Assembly (NCBI RefSeq): GCF_006346315.1
Contig: NZ_VDMR01000002.1
Coordinates: 792,468-856,467 of the forward strand
Source: Nocardioides litoris
GTDB taxonomy: Bacteria; Actinomycetota; Actinomycetes; Propionibacteriales; Nocardioidaceae
DNA: 64,000 bases
Reading direction: 5' to 3'
Shown: positions 53,082 to 62,345 of the stretch, one piece after another
How positions within the stretch are numbered: position 1 is the stretch's first letter
How the letters are laid out: each line of letters starts with the position of its first letter
Program-made: the position numbers and the translations under genes
Notes under the pieces: generated by a model
Seen by the model: the letters and a program-made list of their open reading frames with translations, nothing else
Told to the model about the DNA's origin: nothing
Database searches by the model: none

Positions 53082-54267
53082 GCAGCAGCCGCCCGGAGCC
53101 GGCGTCCTCCAGCAGCCAGACCGACCCGTCGGGGGCCTGCTCGACGGCCCGGATGCGCTGGCCCATGTCCCAGGCCTCGATGGCGCCGGCCGTGCGGCCG
53201 TCGAGGTCGACGCGGACCAGCGCCTCGCCGGACAGCGCGCCGAGGAACGCGTCGCCCTGCCAGTCGGGGAACGCCTCGCCGTCGTACACCATCAGGCTGC
53301 CGGGGGAGATGCTCGGGGTCCACCAGGCCAGGGGCGCCACGAACCCGTCGCCCTCCGCGTGGTCCGGGATCTCCCCGCCGCCGTAGTCGCTGCCGTTGGA
53401 CGCCTCGGGCCAGCCGTAGTTGCCGCCCGGCTCGACCAGGTTGAGCTCGTCGCCGCCCTCGGGACCCATCTCGGAGGACCACAGCGTGCCGTCGGGGGAG
53501 AACTCGAGGCCGAGCGGGTTGCGGTGGCCCCAGCTCCAGATCTCGGCGGACGCGTCGCCCTGGCCGGCCAGCGGGTTGCCCGGTGCGGGCTCGCCGTCGA
53601 GGGTCAGCCGCACGATGCTGCCGAGGGTGTTGGTCGTGTCCTGGGCGGGGTCGCCCTGCTGGCGGTCGCCGGAGCTGACGTAGAGGTGCTGCCCGTCGGG
53701 GTCGAGGGCCAGCCGGTGCGAGAAGTGGCCGTCGCCGTCGACCTTCGGCGCCTGGCGCCACACCACCTCGAGGCCCTCGAGCCGCGGCTGCGCCCCGTCG
53801 GCGTCGACCAGGCGGGCCCGGCCCACCACCGCGCCCGACGTGCCGCTGTCGCCCGCCTCGACCCAGCTGAGGTAGAGCGCCCCGTCCTCGGCGTACGACG
53901 GCGCGGGGAGCACGTCGCCCAGGCCGCCCTGCCCGGCAGCGACGACCTCGGGCACCCCGGCGACCTCGACGCGCGCGCCGGTCTCCTGGTCGCGCAGGTG
54001 CAGGACGCCGCTGCGCTCGGTGACCAGCAGGTCGCCCGACCCGGGCAGGAAGGCCATGGCCCACGGCTCGCCGAAGGTGTCGACCGGCTCGACGTCGAAC
54101 GGCCGTTCGTCCTCGGGGACGGCGGCCGCGGTCTGCGCGCCGGCGGCGGTGTTGCCGCCCTCGAGCGCGTCCTCGGTGTCGCCGTCGGAGGAGCACCCGG
54201 CGACGAGCGCGGCGCTCGCGGCCAGGCCGGCGAGCAGGAGCGGGCGGGACCGGCGGCGTCGGGTCAT
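53056..54267 (-). CDS. PQQ-dependent sugar dehydrogenase-like lipoprotein
   Basis: 403 residues. Lipobox LVAGC near residue 25. Six-bladed GDH propeller: EPWAMAFLPGSGDLLVTERSG, GQGGLGDVLPAPSYAEDGAL, FSHRLALDPDGQHLYVSSGD, IWSWGHRNPLGLEFSPDGTLW, NYGWPEAS. Close to E. coli YliI/aldose sugar dehydrogenase. Membrane-anchored outside the cell, oxidising sugars with PQQ if the cofactor is available; no pqq genes are in the window. Confidence 0.9.
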   Translation of the reverse strand: MTRRRRSRPLLLAGLAASAALVAGCSSDGDTEDALEGGNTAAGAQTAAAVPEDERPFDVEPVDTFGEPWAMAFLPGSGDLLVTERSGVLHLRDQETGARVEVAGVPEVVAAGQGGLGDVLPAPSYAEDGALYLSWVEAGDSGTSGAVVGRARLVDADGAQPRLEGLEVVWRQAPKVDGDGHFSHRLALDPDGQHLYVSSGDRQQGDPAQDTTNTLGSIVRLTLDGEPAPGNPLAGQGDASAEIWSWGHRNPLGLEFSPDGTLWSSEMGPEGGDELNLVEPGGNYGWPEASNGSDYGGGEIPDHAEGDGFVAPLAWWTPSISPGSLMVYDGEAFPDWQGDAFLGALSGEALVRVDLDGRTAGAIEAWDMGQRIRAVEQAPDGSVWLLEDAGSGRLLHLTPAGGS

Positions 54268-54341
54268 GCCTCGATCGTCTCCCCCGCGGCCAACCCCGCC
54301 GGGGTGGGGCGGCCGTGGGCGGGGGTGTCTTGACTGGCCGG

Positions 54342-54707
54342 GTGCGGGTCCACGGCTTCTTCCCGGGCCTCGCGGCCGCGACCGTCGACGACCGGCTGCA
54401 GGTCGCCGGGGCGGCGTTCGGCGAGGTGGTCGTGGCCGACCTGCCGGGCACCGTGCGGCTCGCGGTCGTCGTGGTGTGGTCGGGTGCCGACGAGGGGCCG
54501 GTCGAGCTCGAGGTCGGCGTGCGCCGGCCCGACGGGTCGAGCGCCGTGGCGCACCGGCTGACGGTGCTCCCGCCGGGCCGCTACGCGCACGAGGACGTGC
54601 TGGTCGACCTGTTCGAGGAGGGCGGGCACGAGCTGCTCCTCGCCGGGCCGGACGGCCGCGAGCTCGCGGCGTACCCGTTCGGGGTGCGGCTGGTCAGGCC
54701 CGGGTGA
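54342..54707 (+). CDS. DUF6941-like protein
   Basis: 121 residues. Pattern of DUF6941: ATVDDRLQVAGAAFGEVVV, then VRLAVVVVWSGADEGPVELEVGVRRPDG and a C-terminal beta sheet ending HELLLAGPDGRELAAYPFGV in parts. Small soluble beta protein of unknown role. GTG 54342 is used; TTG 54330 and GTG 54315 are alternatives. Its last 14 bp overlap antisense with the P450 gene. Confidence 0.65.
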   Translation: MRVHGFFPGLAAATVDDRLQVAGAAFGEVVVADLPGTVRLAVVVVWSGADEGPVELEVGVRRPDGSSAVAHRLTVLPPGRYAHEDVLVDLFEEGGHELLLAGPDGRELAAYPFGVRLVRPG

Positions 54708-56058
54708 CGACCAGCGGCATGCCGCCCTCGGGCTGGACCGCCGCGAGCGTCTCGGGGGCCGGGCGCACGTAGCCCGGCGGCAACGACACGCGGAACTCGC
54801 CCAGCAGGCGGGCCAGCACCACCACCATCTCGGCGAGCGCGAGCTCACGACCGATGCACAGCCGCGGCCCCGCCCCGAACGGCAGGTACGCCGGCCGCTG
54901 GGTCGCCCCGTCGGCGAACCGCCCGGGGTCGAACGCCTCGGGGTCGGGCCAGTCCTCGGCCCGGCGCTGGACCAGCCAGGGGCTGATGATGGCCAACGTG
55001 CCGGCGGGCACGTCGCGCCCGGCGAGGTGGTCGTCCTCGCGGGCGCGGCGGGAGACCACCCAGGCCGGCGGGAAGAGCCGCAGCGCCTCGTCGACCACCG
55101 CGCGGGTGAACGGCAGTGCCTCGCGGTGGCGCAGGAAGGAGACCTCGCCGGCGGCGGCGACCTCGGCCCGCAGCCGGTCCTGCGCCGCGGGGTGCTCGGC
55201 CAGCAGCATCAGCGTCCACGACAGCGCCGAGGCGACGGTCTCGTGGCCGGCGATGACCATCGTGACCAGCTCGTCGCCCACCTGCTCGTCGGTGAGGTCG
55301 CTGTCGAGCAGCAGGCCCAGCAGGTCGTCGCCGTACGACGCCGCGCCGGGGCCCACGGCGTCGCGGCGCTGCGCGACGAGACCGGCCGTGGCCCGGGCCA
55401 GGCGTCGCCGGGCGGCCAGCAGGCGCAGGTTGGTCGGCGTGGGGGCCCAGGCGAGGGTGGAGACCAGCGAGCGGCCCTGCCGCACCACGAGCTCGGCCGC
55501 CGATCCCGTCGTCCGCAGCAGCTCGGCGGCCTGGCCGGTGAGGTCGACGGAGAACAGGGTGCGTCCGACGACGTCGAGCCCGACGTGGTGGCACAGCTCG
55601 GCGAGGTCGGCGACGTCGCCCGAGGCGAAGGCCGGCGTGCGCAGCCGGGCCGCGACGGCGTCGTCGACCGCCTCGCCCACCAGCCCCCCGAGGGCCTCGA
55701 TGCGCTCGTGGTGGAAGGCCGGGGCGGCCACGCGCCGGTGGGCGAGCCAGGTCGGTCCGTCGGCCGCGAGCAGGCCCGGCCCGGTGACCCGCGCGAACGC
55801 GGCGTACTGCACGGTCTGCTTGGACCAGCTGCGGCCACCGGTGCGCAGCACCCGCTGCACGTCGGCCGGGTCGTTGACCAGCAGCACCGGCGGGCCCGGG
55901 ATCGGGAACGCGACGGTGTCGCCGTGCTCGGCGGCCATCCGGCCGAGGAAGGCCAGCGGCTCCCGGCTGATGAACCGCATCGACCGCAGCATGTCCCGCG
56001 GGGTCGGGCCGGGCAGCCCGATCTCGGTCGGGCGGGTCCGGCTCACCTCGGTCACCAC
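54694..56058 (-). CDS. Cytochrome P450 (CYP4/CYP102-like branch)
   Basis: 454 residues. I-helix VIAGHETVASALSW near residue 268, ExxR in DEALRLFPPAW, PERF-like DPGRFAD and heme loop PFGAGPRLCIGRELALAE with Cys near residue 405. The GxGPRxCIG loop resembles fatty-acid hydroxylase P450s rather than the first P450 in this window. GTG start. No redox partner adjacent. Confidence 0.93.
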   Translation of the reverse strand: MVTEVSRTRPTEIGLPGPTPRDMLRSMRFISREPLAFLGRMAAEHGDTVAFPIPGPPVLLVNDPADVQRVLRTGGRSWSKQTVQYAAFARVTGPGLLAADGPTWLAHRRVAAPAFHHERIEALGGLVGEAVDDAVAARLRTPAFASGDVADLAELCHHVGLDVVGRTLFSVDLTGQAAELLRTTGSAAELVVRQGRSLVSTLAWAPTPTNLRLLAARRRLARATAGLVAQRRDAVGPGAASYGDDLLGLLLDSDLTDEQVGDELVTMVIAGHETVASALSWTLMLLAEHPAAQDRLRAEVAAAGEVSFLRHREALPFTRAVVDEALRLFPPAWVVSRRAREDDHLAGRDVPAGTLAIISPWLVQRRAEDWPDPEAFDPGRFADGATQRPAYLPFGAGPRLCIGRELALAEMVVVLARLLGEFRVSLPPGYVRPAPETLAAVQPEGGMPLVVTRA

Positions 56059-56081
56059 CGCACGCTAGCGGGGCCGCAGGC

Positions 56082-57296
56082 CTACGCCCGGAGCAGCCCG
56101 AGCTCGACCGCCTCCTCGCGCAGCTCCTCGCGCACGGCCGGGTGGGCGGCGTGGTCGACGAGGTGCCGGGCCTGGGTGGCCTGGTCGTGCCCGAACATCG
56201 CGGCCAGGCCCTGCTCGGTGACGACGGCGCTCGGCTGGAACGACGTCACCGGCTCGTCGACCAGCGGCACGATCGTCGAGACGTCGGCCTTGGGGTGCCA
56301 GGACCGCAGCGCCATGAACGCCTGGCCGCCGTGGCTGTGCAGGGCGCCGACGATGAAGTCGGTCTGGCCGCCGAACCCGGAGTGGATGCGGGCGCCGATG
56401 CGCGAGGCGTTGGCCTGGCCGAACAGGTCGACCTGGAGCGCGGTGTTGACGCTCGTCATCGCCGGGTTGGCCGCGATCAGCGCCGGGTCGTTGGCCGTCT
56501 CGGTGCGGACCATGTGGATGCGCTCGTTGCCGTCGACCCAGTCGAGCAGCTCCTGGGACCCGAACAGGAACGACGCGGTCAGCGGCACCGCGCGGTCGAG
56601 CGCGCCCGCCTTCTCCAGGGCCAGCACGGAGTCGGAGAACATCTCGGTCCACACCCGCAGCCCGCGCCGGTCGCGCAGGCCGGCGAGCGTCGCGTCGGGC
56701 ACGGCGCCGATGCCGGCCTGCAGGGTCGCACCGTCGGGCACCCGCTCGGCGACGAGCTCGCCGATCCGGACCGCGTCGGCGTCGAGCGGCACCCCGGTGG
56801 CCGCGGCGAGCGGCTCGTCCGCCTCGACGAGGACGTCGACCATGTCGAGGTCGAGCTCGGCGTCGCCGTACGTCCAGGGCAGGCGGTCGTTGACCTGCGC
56901 GACGACCACCCCGCCGCGCCGGCGGGCGGCCTCGACGGCCGCGGGGAGCACGTTGACCTCGATGCCGAGGGAGAGCTTGCCGGCGCGGGGCCGGGTGGTG
57001 TGCAGCACGACCACGTCGGGCGCCTGGGGCCCGCCGAGGAGCAGGGGCACGAGCGAGAGGCGCGAGGGCACGTAGTGCAGGCGCGGGCTCCGGCGCTGAC
57101 CCGGCCCGACGAACGACGTCTCGAGCACGACGCCGTCACGGTCGGGGAGGCCGCGCTGGCCGTTGAGCGCCCACAGGCGGTAGGAGTCGAGCGCGGCGTC
57201 CACGAGGCCGAGGGTGTGCCACGGGGTCGCGTGGTTGCCGCTGACGACCACGCGCGGGTCGTCCGGCACGCGGGCCAGGGCGGTCCGGAGGTCCAT
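56082..57296 (-). CDS. Acetyl-CoA hydrolase/transferase family protein
   Basis: 404 residues. AcH/4-hydroxybutyrate CoA-transferase type: VVVSGNHATPWHTLGLVDAAL, LHYVPSRLSLVPLLL, LQAGIGAVPDATLAGL, VWTEMFSDSVLALEKAG (with the Glu that forms the CoA thioester in this class) and SGFGGQTDFIVGA. Moves CoA between carboxylates or hydrolyses acyl-CoA in the cytosol. ATG 57294-57296. It lies 23 bp downstream in sequence from the P450 start, on the same strand. Confidence 0.9.
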   Translation of the reverse strand: MDLRTALARVPDDPRVVVSGNHATPWHTLGLVDAALDSYRLWALNGQRGLPDRDGVVLETSFVGPGQRRSPRLHYVPSRLSLVPLLLGGPQAPDVVVLHTTRPRAGKLSLGIEVNVLPAAVEAARRRGGVVVAQVNDRLPWTYGDAELDLDMVDVLVEADEPLAAATGVPLDADAVRIGELVAERVPDGATLQAGIGAVPDATLAGLRDRRGLRVWTEMFSDSVLALEKAGALDRAVPLTASFLFGSQELLDWVDGNERIHMVRTETANDPALIAANPAMTSVNTALQVDLFGQANASRIGARIHSGFGGQTDFIVGALHSHGGQAFMALRSWHPKADVSTIVPLVDEPVTSFQPSAVVTEQGLAAMFGHDQATQARHLVDHAAHPAVREELREEAVELGLLRA

Positions 57297-57538
57297 GCGT
57301 CCATGCAACCAGCCGCGGGCGACCTGGAGGGGTGACGAGCGCTCCCGCTCGGCCCGGCGCTTGCTGCGGTCGGGCGACCGTGGCACGGGGCGTCATGCGG
57401 AGGAGGCAGCCCCGCCCCTCCACGCCCACCGCGCCCCTGCCGCCCCGCCGCCCCCGCCGACCCGGAGCCGAGCCGCGTGGTCGCCGATCGCCAGCGGGTA
57501 GGTGTCGCCGGCCCACGCCTCCGTGCCACGATCACGCG

Positions 57539-58399
57539 GTGGACGAGGCGGAGCAGCGGGAGGCGTTCGACGGTCGCCACGTCGCCGAGCCCGCCGAGCT
57601 CACGGTGCTGACGGGCGACTGGACCGGCGGTGGGCACAGCGTGCGTGACGACGCGCTCTGGACCCGCACCGTCACCCTCGTCGCCCACGTCGACGAGCAC
57701 GGCGCCCTGGTCGACGGCGGCCGCCTCACGTGGCTCGTCCCGCTCGACCAGCGGGGCGCGGGACCGCACGCCCTCGAGCCGCACACCCAGTACGTCGTCC
57801 GCGGGCGTCGTTCCACGTCGGTGCCGGCCAGCCTGGCCCTCGACGAGGTGGTCGGCACGACGCAGGTGCCCGCGCTCGACGAGCGGCTCGCGCGCTGGAC
57901 CACCCCGACCGTGCTCGCCTCGGGCCTGGCCGGGGTCGGCGACCTCACGCTGACCCGCAGCCACGGCTGGTTCGGCGGCACCCTCGCCTGGGGCGAGCTC
58001 GAGGTGGGGCTGTCCCTCGACGCCGACCCCGGTCGCCCGGAGGGCGCCGAGACGTGCGACGCCGCGCTGGCCCGCCTGGGGGACGTCGTGGCCGACCTGG
58101 CGACCCTCGACGCCCGGTGGCGGACCGGCGCCGCGACCCACCTGCTCGAGCTCGCCCGGCACTGGCAGGACGAGGCCGACGGGGCCGACGGGGCCGACGA
58201 GGCCGACGAGCACGGGCGTGGTGCGACGCCGCTGACCGCCGACGCGCTCGCCGACCGCATCCGGCTGGCGTCGCTGTCGATCGGGGCCGACGGGTCGGTC
58301 ACGCCCGACTACGACGACGGCGACGTCTTCTGGGGCCACGCGATCCTCCTCCAGCTCGACCCCGACCTGGTCGTGGTCGACGCCGAGATCGCCGGCTGA
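57539..58399 (+). CDS. DUF2262 domain protein
   Basis: 286 residues. The C-terminal third has the DUF2262 signature PDYDDGDVFWGHAILLQLDPD; the N-terminal part is a beta-rich domain (TRTVTLVAHVDEHGALVDGG, WFGGTLAWGELEVGLSLD). It contains a 9-bp repeat encoding ADGADGADEADE near residue 218. Soluble, function unknown; related proteins occur with SUKH/DUF immunity-type proteins. GTG 57539. 12 bp upstream of the hydrolase gene. Confidence 0.78.
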   Translation: MDEAEQREAFDGRHVAEPAELTVLTGDWTGGGHSVRDDALWTRTVTLVAHVDEHGALVDGGRLTWLVPLDQRGAGPHALEPHTQYVVRGRRSTSVPASLALDEVVGTTQVPALDERLARWTTPTVLASGLAGVGDLTLTRSHGWFGGTLAWGELEVGLSLDADPGRPEGAETCDAALARLGDVVADLATLDARWRTGAATHLLELARHWQDEADGADGADEADEHGRGATPLTADALADRIRLASLSIGADGSVTPDYDDGDVFWGHAILLQLDPDLVVVDAEIAG

Positions 58400-58411
58400 G
58401 CGGCCCGGGTC

Positions 58412-59287
58412 GTGGGCAGGGCGCAGCAGGTCGTCGACCTGGCCGTCGACCTCGCGCGGAGCCGCGGGTTCGGGCTGCAGGTCGTCCATGCGCGGGTGGG
58501 CGACGACGAGGCCCAGCACGCCGTCGAGGCCGACGTGGCCCGTGACGTGCACTCGGTCGCCAAGGGCCTGTGCGTGCTCGCGGTCGGGGTCGCCTGCGAC
58601 GAGGGTCGCTACGACGTCGACGTACCCGTCCTGACCTACCTGCCCGACGTCGTCCCCGGCCCCGGGGTCGAGGCGGTGACGACCCGTCACCTGCTCGGGA
58701 TGACCAGCGGCATCGACCTCCCCTGGTCGCCGACCCTGTTCGCCGACTGGCCCGACGTCGCCCACGAGATGCTCTCCCGGCCCGCGCCGGCGCGGGCCTT
58801 CCAGTACTCCACGGCCAGCACCTACACCGCGGTGCGCGCCCTCGCGGCCGTCGTCGGCGACGTCGCCGCGTGGGTGCAGGACCGGCTCCTCGACCCGCTC
58901 GGCATCGACCCGCCGGCGTGGGAGCGCTGCCCGCAGGGGTACGTCGTCGGCGCAGGTGGCCTGCCCCTGCGGTGCGCCGAGACCGCCCGCCTGGGCCGGC
59001 TCGTCCGCGACGACGGGCTCTGGGACGGGCGGCGGCTCGTCGCGGCCCGCTGGCCGCGCGCGATGCACTCGGGCTGGTGGGAGCGGCCCGACGCCGCCCC
59101 GGGCTACCGGCGCTACGCCCTGGCCGGCTGGGACGGCCCCGGCCCGGCCTGGCGGCTGCACGGCGCCCACGGCCAGCTCGTGCTGTTCCTCGGCGACACC
59201 GTGGTCACGGTGGCGGCCGACGACCACGCCGGCGCCGACGGCTGGGCGGCCGAGCTCGTCGCGCGGCTGGGGGCCAGGGCCCGGTGA
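58412..59287 (+). CDS. Serine hydrolase of the beta-lactamase fold, cytosolic
   Basis: 291 residues. HSVAKGL gives SxxK (Ser near residue 48), but the YxN motif is YST (FQYSTASTY), and the third motif is HGQ near the end (GAHGQLVLF). No signal peptide, and total length is short for the family. Loss of Asn suggests altered activity. GTG start. Coupled to the GAF-ATPase gene by a GTGA overlap. Confidence 0.85.
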   Translation: MGRAQQVVDLAVDLARSRGFGLQVVHARVGDDEAQHAVEADVARDVHSVAKGLCVLAVGVACDEGRYDVDVPVLTYLPDVVPGPGVEAVTTRHLLGMTSGIDLPWSPTLFADWPDVAHEMLSRPAPARAFQYSTASTYTAVRALAAVVGDVAAWVQDRLLDPLGIDPPAWERCPQGYVVGAGGLPLRCAETARLGRLVRDDGLWDGRRLVAARWPRAMHSGWWERPDAAPGYRRYALAGWDGPGPAWRLHGAHGQLVLFLGDTVVTVAADDHAGADGWAAELVARLGARAR

Positions 59288-60180
59288 CCTCCGCCCAGGG
59301 CGCCGCCGTCGACGTCGCCGACACCGTCGTACGACGCCGGCTCGAGGAGCTCGCCCGCACGCCCGGTGTCGTGCGCGCGTGCGTTGCGCTGGTGGAGGGC
59401 GGCGGACGTCGGCTGCGGTTCACCGCCTCCGACCGCGACGGCCCGGTCGTCGACTGGTGCCACATCGACGCCTACGACGACGTCCCGCTCAACGAGGTGG
59501 TCCGGCGCGGCCGGGTCGTCACCGGCGGGTGGGACGAGCTGGCGGCGCGGTTCCCGTCCTTCGTCGAGCGGCAGTCGGGCGGGTCGGCCGCCGGCCTGGC
59601 CGCGGCGCCGCTCGTCGTCCACGGCCAGGTCCTCGGCGGCGTCCTGGTGTACGTCGACGCGTCGGTCGACCCGGCCGACCTGGTCCCCGGGACCGACGGG
59701 CTGGCCCAGGAGCTGCGCGTCGCCCGGGCCCGCGCGGCCCGGCCCGACGGGGCCCTGGCCGCGGTCCCGGTGCCCGAGGGCGCCCTGGCGGTCGACATCG
59801 ACGTGCCGGGTGAGCCCCGGGCCGTCGGCGGGGCGCGGCGCACCGTGCGCGGGCGGCTCGAGGAGTGGGGCGTCGACGACGACACCGTCGACACCGCGGT
59901 GCTGTGCCTGTCCGAGCTGGTCACCAACGCCGTGGTCCACACCGGTGCGCCGGCCGAGGTCCGGGCCGTCCTCGAGGACGACGTGCTCACGGTCCTGGTC
60001 CGCGACCGCGGCAACCACCGCGGCACCCGTCCGCTCGACGCGGGCGGTCTGCACGACGACCCGCTGCGGGTGCACGGCCGCGGGCTGCAGCTGGTCGCTG
60101 CGCTGGCGGCGCGGTGGGGCTCCGACCTCGACGCGGCGGGCGCGACGGTCTGGTTCGTGCTCGACGGCGTCCGCGGCTGA
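59284..60180 (+). CDS. GAF domain plus RsbW-like ATPase (anti-sigma kinase type)
   Basis: 298 residues. N-terminal 150 residues form a degenerate GAF domain (VVRACVALVEGGGRRLRFTA, AAPLVVHGQVLGGVLVYVD). C-terminal HATPase_c_2: VRGRLEEWGVDDDTVDTAVL, SELVTNAVVHTGAPAEV (N box), VRDRGN and GRGLQLVAALAARWG. Such proteins bind and often phosphorylate STAS antagonists and sequester sigma factors. The STAS protein at 39662 is a candidate partner in this window. Confidence 0.87.
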   Translation: MTSAQGAAVDVADTVVRRRLEELARTPGVVRACVALVEGGGRRLRFTASDRDGPVVDWCHIDAYDDVPLNEVVRRGRVVTGGWDELAARFPSFVERQSGGSAAGLAAAPLVVHGQVLGGVLVYVDASVDPADLVPGTDGLAQELRVARARAARPDGALAAVPVPEGALAVDIDVPGEPRAVGGARRTVRGRLEEWGVDDDTVDTAVLCLSELVTNAVVHTGAPAEVRAVLEDDVLTVLVRDRGNHRGTRPLDAGGLHDDPLRVHGRGLQLVAALAARWGSDLDAAGATVWFVLDGVRG

Positions 60181-60183
60181 CGC

Positions 60184-60360
60184 TCAGGGCGTGGCTGGCG
60201 GACCGCCCGGTTCGAGCTGGCCGTCGTGGCCGACGTGCTCGGCGAGCTCGGCGTGCGCGCCGTGCGGGGTGGGGAAGGCGCCGGTCCCGCGCCAGCCGCA
60301 CGCGCACGTGGCGGCGTACAGCTCGTCGGAGCGGACCACGGTGGGTCGGTGCGGCTTCAT
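60184..60360 (-). CDS. Small CxCGW protein
   Basis: 58 residues. LYAATCACGWRGTGAFPTPHG matches the 48-residue protein at 4658-4804 in the Cys-x-Cys-Gly-Trp and GTGAxPT positions. His-rich C-terminal half. Convergent with the GAF-ATPase gene, ending 4 bp from its stop. An in-frame start 17 codons upstream is possible. Function unknown. Confidence 0.65.
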   Translation of the reverse strand: MKPHRPTVVRSDELYAATCACGWRGTGAFPTPHGAHAELAEHVGHDGQLEPGGPPATP

Positions 60361-60481
60361 GACGAACACCAAGCCCCGAGAGGTCGGAGGACCGGGCCGA
60401 GGCCCGGCCACGGAGGTGCGGGGCCCACCCTCCGCGCTGCCCGGGGGTCGAGCGTCACCCCCACGGGTGACCGGGGCGTGG

Positions 60482-60940
60482 TCAGCCGGGCGGGGCGCTC
60501 GTGTCGCAGGTCGCGCCGATGAAGTCCGAGAGCGCCGCGGCGTCGGCCTCGGCGGGACCCGCCAGGTCGTCGACGGCCACGACCTCGTCGAGACCGGCGG
60601 TGTCGGGCAGCGCGGCGAGCGAGTCGGCCACCGTGGTGGCGCCGCGGCGAGCCTCCGCCGGCAGCTCGGCCGACCGCGCCAGGTCGCCGACCTCGCGGGC
60701 GGCGGCGCGCAACGACGCCACGGCGTCGGGACCCGGTGCGGACAGGACCGTCGACCGGGCCGACGCGAGGCGCCCGAACCCGGCGCAGAAGTCGGCGTGC
60801 GTGACCTCCTCGGCCGCGGTGGGCGCGGTGGGGGCGGTGGGCGCGGGTGGGTCGTCCTGGCCGCCGGCCACGAGCACGCCGACGACGACGGCCGCGCAGG
60901 CCGCGGGGGCGAGCAGCGCCCGTGTCCTTCGCCTCGTCAC
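60482..60940 (-). CDS. Hypothetical exported or membrane-anchored protein
   Basis: 152 residues, GTG start. N-terminal hydrophobic anchor (LLAPAACAAVVVGVLVAGG), a PTAPTAP repeat and a helical domain with two Cys (HADFCAGFGRLASARST and IGATCDTSAPPG) that could form a disulfide. Resembles small actinobacterial helical secreted proteins of unknown role. Alone in its gap. Confidence 0.7.
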   Translation of the reverse strand: MTRRRTRALLAPAACAAVVVGVLVAGGQDDPPAPTAPTAPTAAEEVTHADFCAGFGRLASARSTVLSAPGPDAVASLRAAAREVGDLARSAELPAEARRGATTVADSLAALPDTAGLDEVVAVDDLAGPAEADAAALSDFIGATCDTSAPPG

Positions 60941-61145
60941 GCCCCGGAGGGTAGCCCGCGGCTTCGGCAGCCCCGCCTCGTCGGGGACGAGGCGGGGCGC
61001 CGGGCCAGGAGCGCCGGTGTGCCGGGGGACGTGGGACGACGGCGCTCGTGGCGGACGGGGCAGGGACCCCGCTGGGTCGATGGTAGGGGCCGTTCTTCCG
61101 GCGGCGCGCGTTTTTGGAACAAGGCGGGTGTGAGACGTTGGGCCC

Positions 61146-62345
61146 GTGGAGGACGGACTCGCCGCCGCGCTGCTGCGCCGGCTGCGCGACCACGGGCCGC
61201 AGACCAAGGCCGCCCTCGCCGACCACGTCGGCCAGCCCCGGACGACCGTCTCGGCCGTGGTGCGCCGGCTGTACGCCGACGGCGTGCTCGAGGACGGCCC
61301 GCCCGCCCCCAGCTCGGGCGGCCGGCGGTCGGTGACGGTCCGGATCGCCGCCCGCCGCGTCTTCGTCGCCGTCTCCCTCGGCGAGCGCCGCGCCCGGGTC
61401 GCCACCGTCAGCGGGCAGCTCGGCCTCACCGGCGGCGTGAGCATCGACCTGGCGCCGTACGGCGTCGAGGTGGCGGACGCCGCCGCCGCGATCGCCACGG
61501 CCGTCGACGAGCTGCTGGCCGACGCCCGCCCCGAGGCCACCGTCGTCGCCGCGGCCGACCCGGGCGGGCCGCTGGCCGTGTCCGTGCTGGCGCAGGTGTG
61601 CCGCGGCCGCGACGACGTCCCGCTCTCGGTGCTGCCCTCGGCGCGGGCGATGGCCCTGGGCGAGCGGCACGCCGGCCTCTTCCGCGGGTACGACGACCTG
61701 GTGGCGCTCCGGCTGGGGCAGGGGGTCACCGCGGCGACGTTCGTCGACGGCCGGCTCCTCGGGGGGGCCGACGGGCGGGCGGGCGAGGTCGGCCACGTGC
61801 AGGTCGAGGAGTTCGGGCCGGTGTGCACCTGCGGGCGGACCGGGTGCCTCGACGCCTTCGCCGGGGCCTCGGCCATCGCCGACCAGGCGACCGCGCTGGC
61901 CCGCCGCGGCCGGTCGGAGACCCTCGCCACGATGCTCGCCGGTCTCGACGCCGACCGGCTCGCGCCGGCCGACGTCGTGGCCGCCGTGGAGGCGGGCGAC
62001 CCGGTCGCGGTCCAGCTGGCGCGCGACGTGGGGCAGCGGGTCGGCCAGGCCCTCGCCGGCCTGGTCGCGGCGACCGGCGCGCGGGGCGTCGTGCTCGGCG
62101 GCCCGACGGCCGCCCTGGGCACGCACCTGCTCAACGCAGTCCGCACGGCTGTCTACCGCAGCGCGCCGCCCGCCGTCGCGGCCGACCTGGAGGTCGTGCT
62201 GAGCGACATCGGCGAGCGGGCCGTGCTCGTCGGGGCCGGCCTGTCCGCGGTCGAGCAGTGGGTGGGGTCGCAAGCCAATTCCGACGAGACCAGCCAGAAG
62301 TTGGACAATGTTCGCCCGAAGCCCGCAACTGAGAGGTTTGCCTAG
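61146..62345 (+). CDS. ROK family transcriptional regulator with degenerate sugar site
   Basis: 399 residues. HTH at 8-60 (QTKAALADHVGQPRTTVSAV). ROK domain: VTAATFVDGRLLGGADGRAG, GEVGHVQVEEFG with its His, and the zinc motif CTCGRTGCLDAF. The usual NDANAAALGE sugar/catalytic segment reads PSARAMALGE, so the catalytic Asp is lost. Likely a DNA-binding regulator responding to sugar or sugar phosphate poorly or not at all. GTG start. It precedes a second ROK gene by 228 bp. Confidence 0.87.
   Translation: MEDGLAAALLRRLRDHGPQTKAALADHVGQPRTTVSAVVRRLYADGVLEDGPPAPSSGGRRSVTVRIAARRVFVAVSLGERRARVATVSGQLGLTGGVSIDLAPYGVEVADAAAAIATAVDELLADARPEATVVAAADPGGPLAVSVLAQVCRGRDDVPLSVLPSARAMALGERHAGLFRGYDDLVALRLGQGVTAATFVDGRLLGGADGRAGEVGHVQVEEFGPVCTCGRTGCLDAFAGASAIADQATALARRGRSETLATMLAGLDADRLAPADVVAAVEAGDPVAVQLARDVGQRVGQALAGLVAATGARGVVLGGPTAALGTHLLNAVRTAVYRSAPPAVAADLEVVLSDIGERAVLVGAGLSAVEQWVGSQANSDETSQKLDNVRPKPATERFA

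Noticed and set aside
59366..62332. Plus-strand open frame of almost 1000 codons
   Set aside because: Caused by high GC; it covers parts of several convincing genes on both strands and has no family match.
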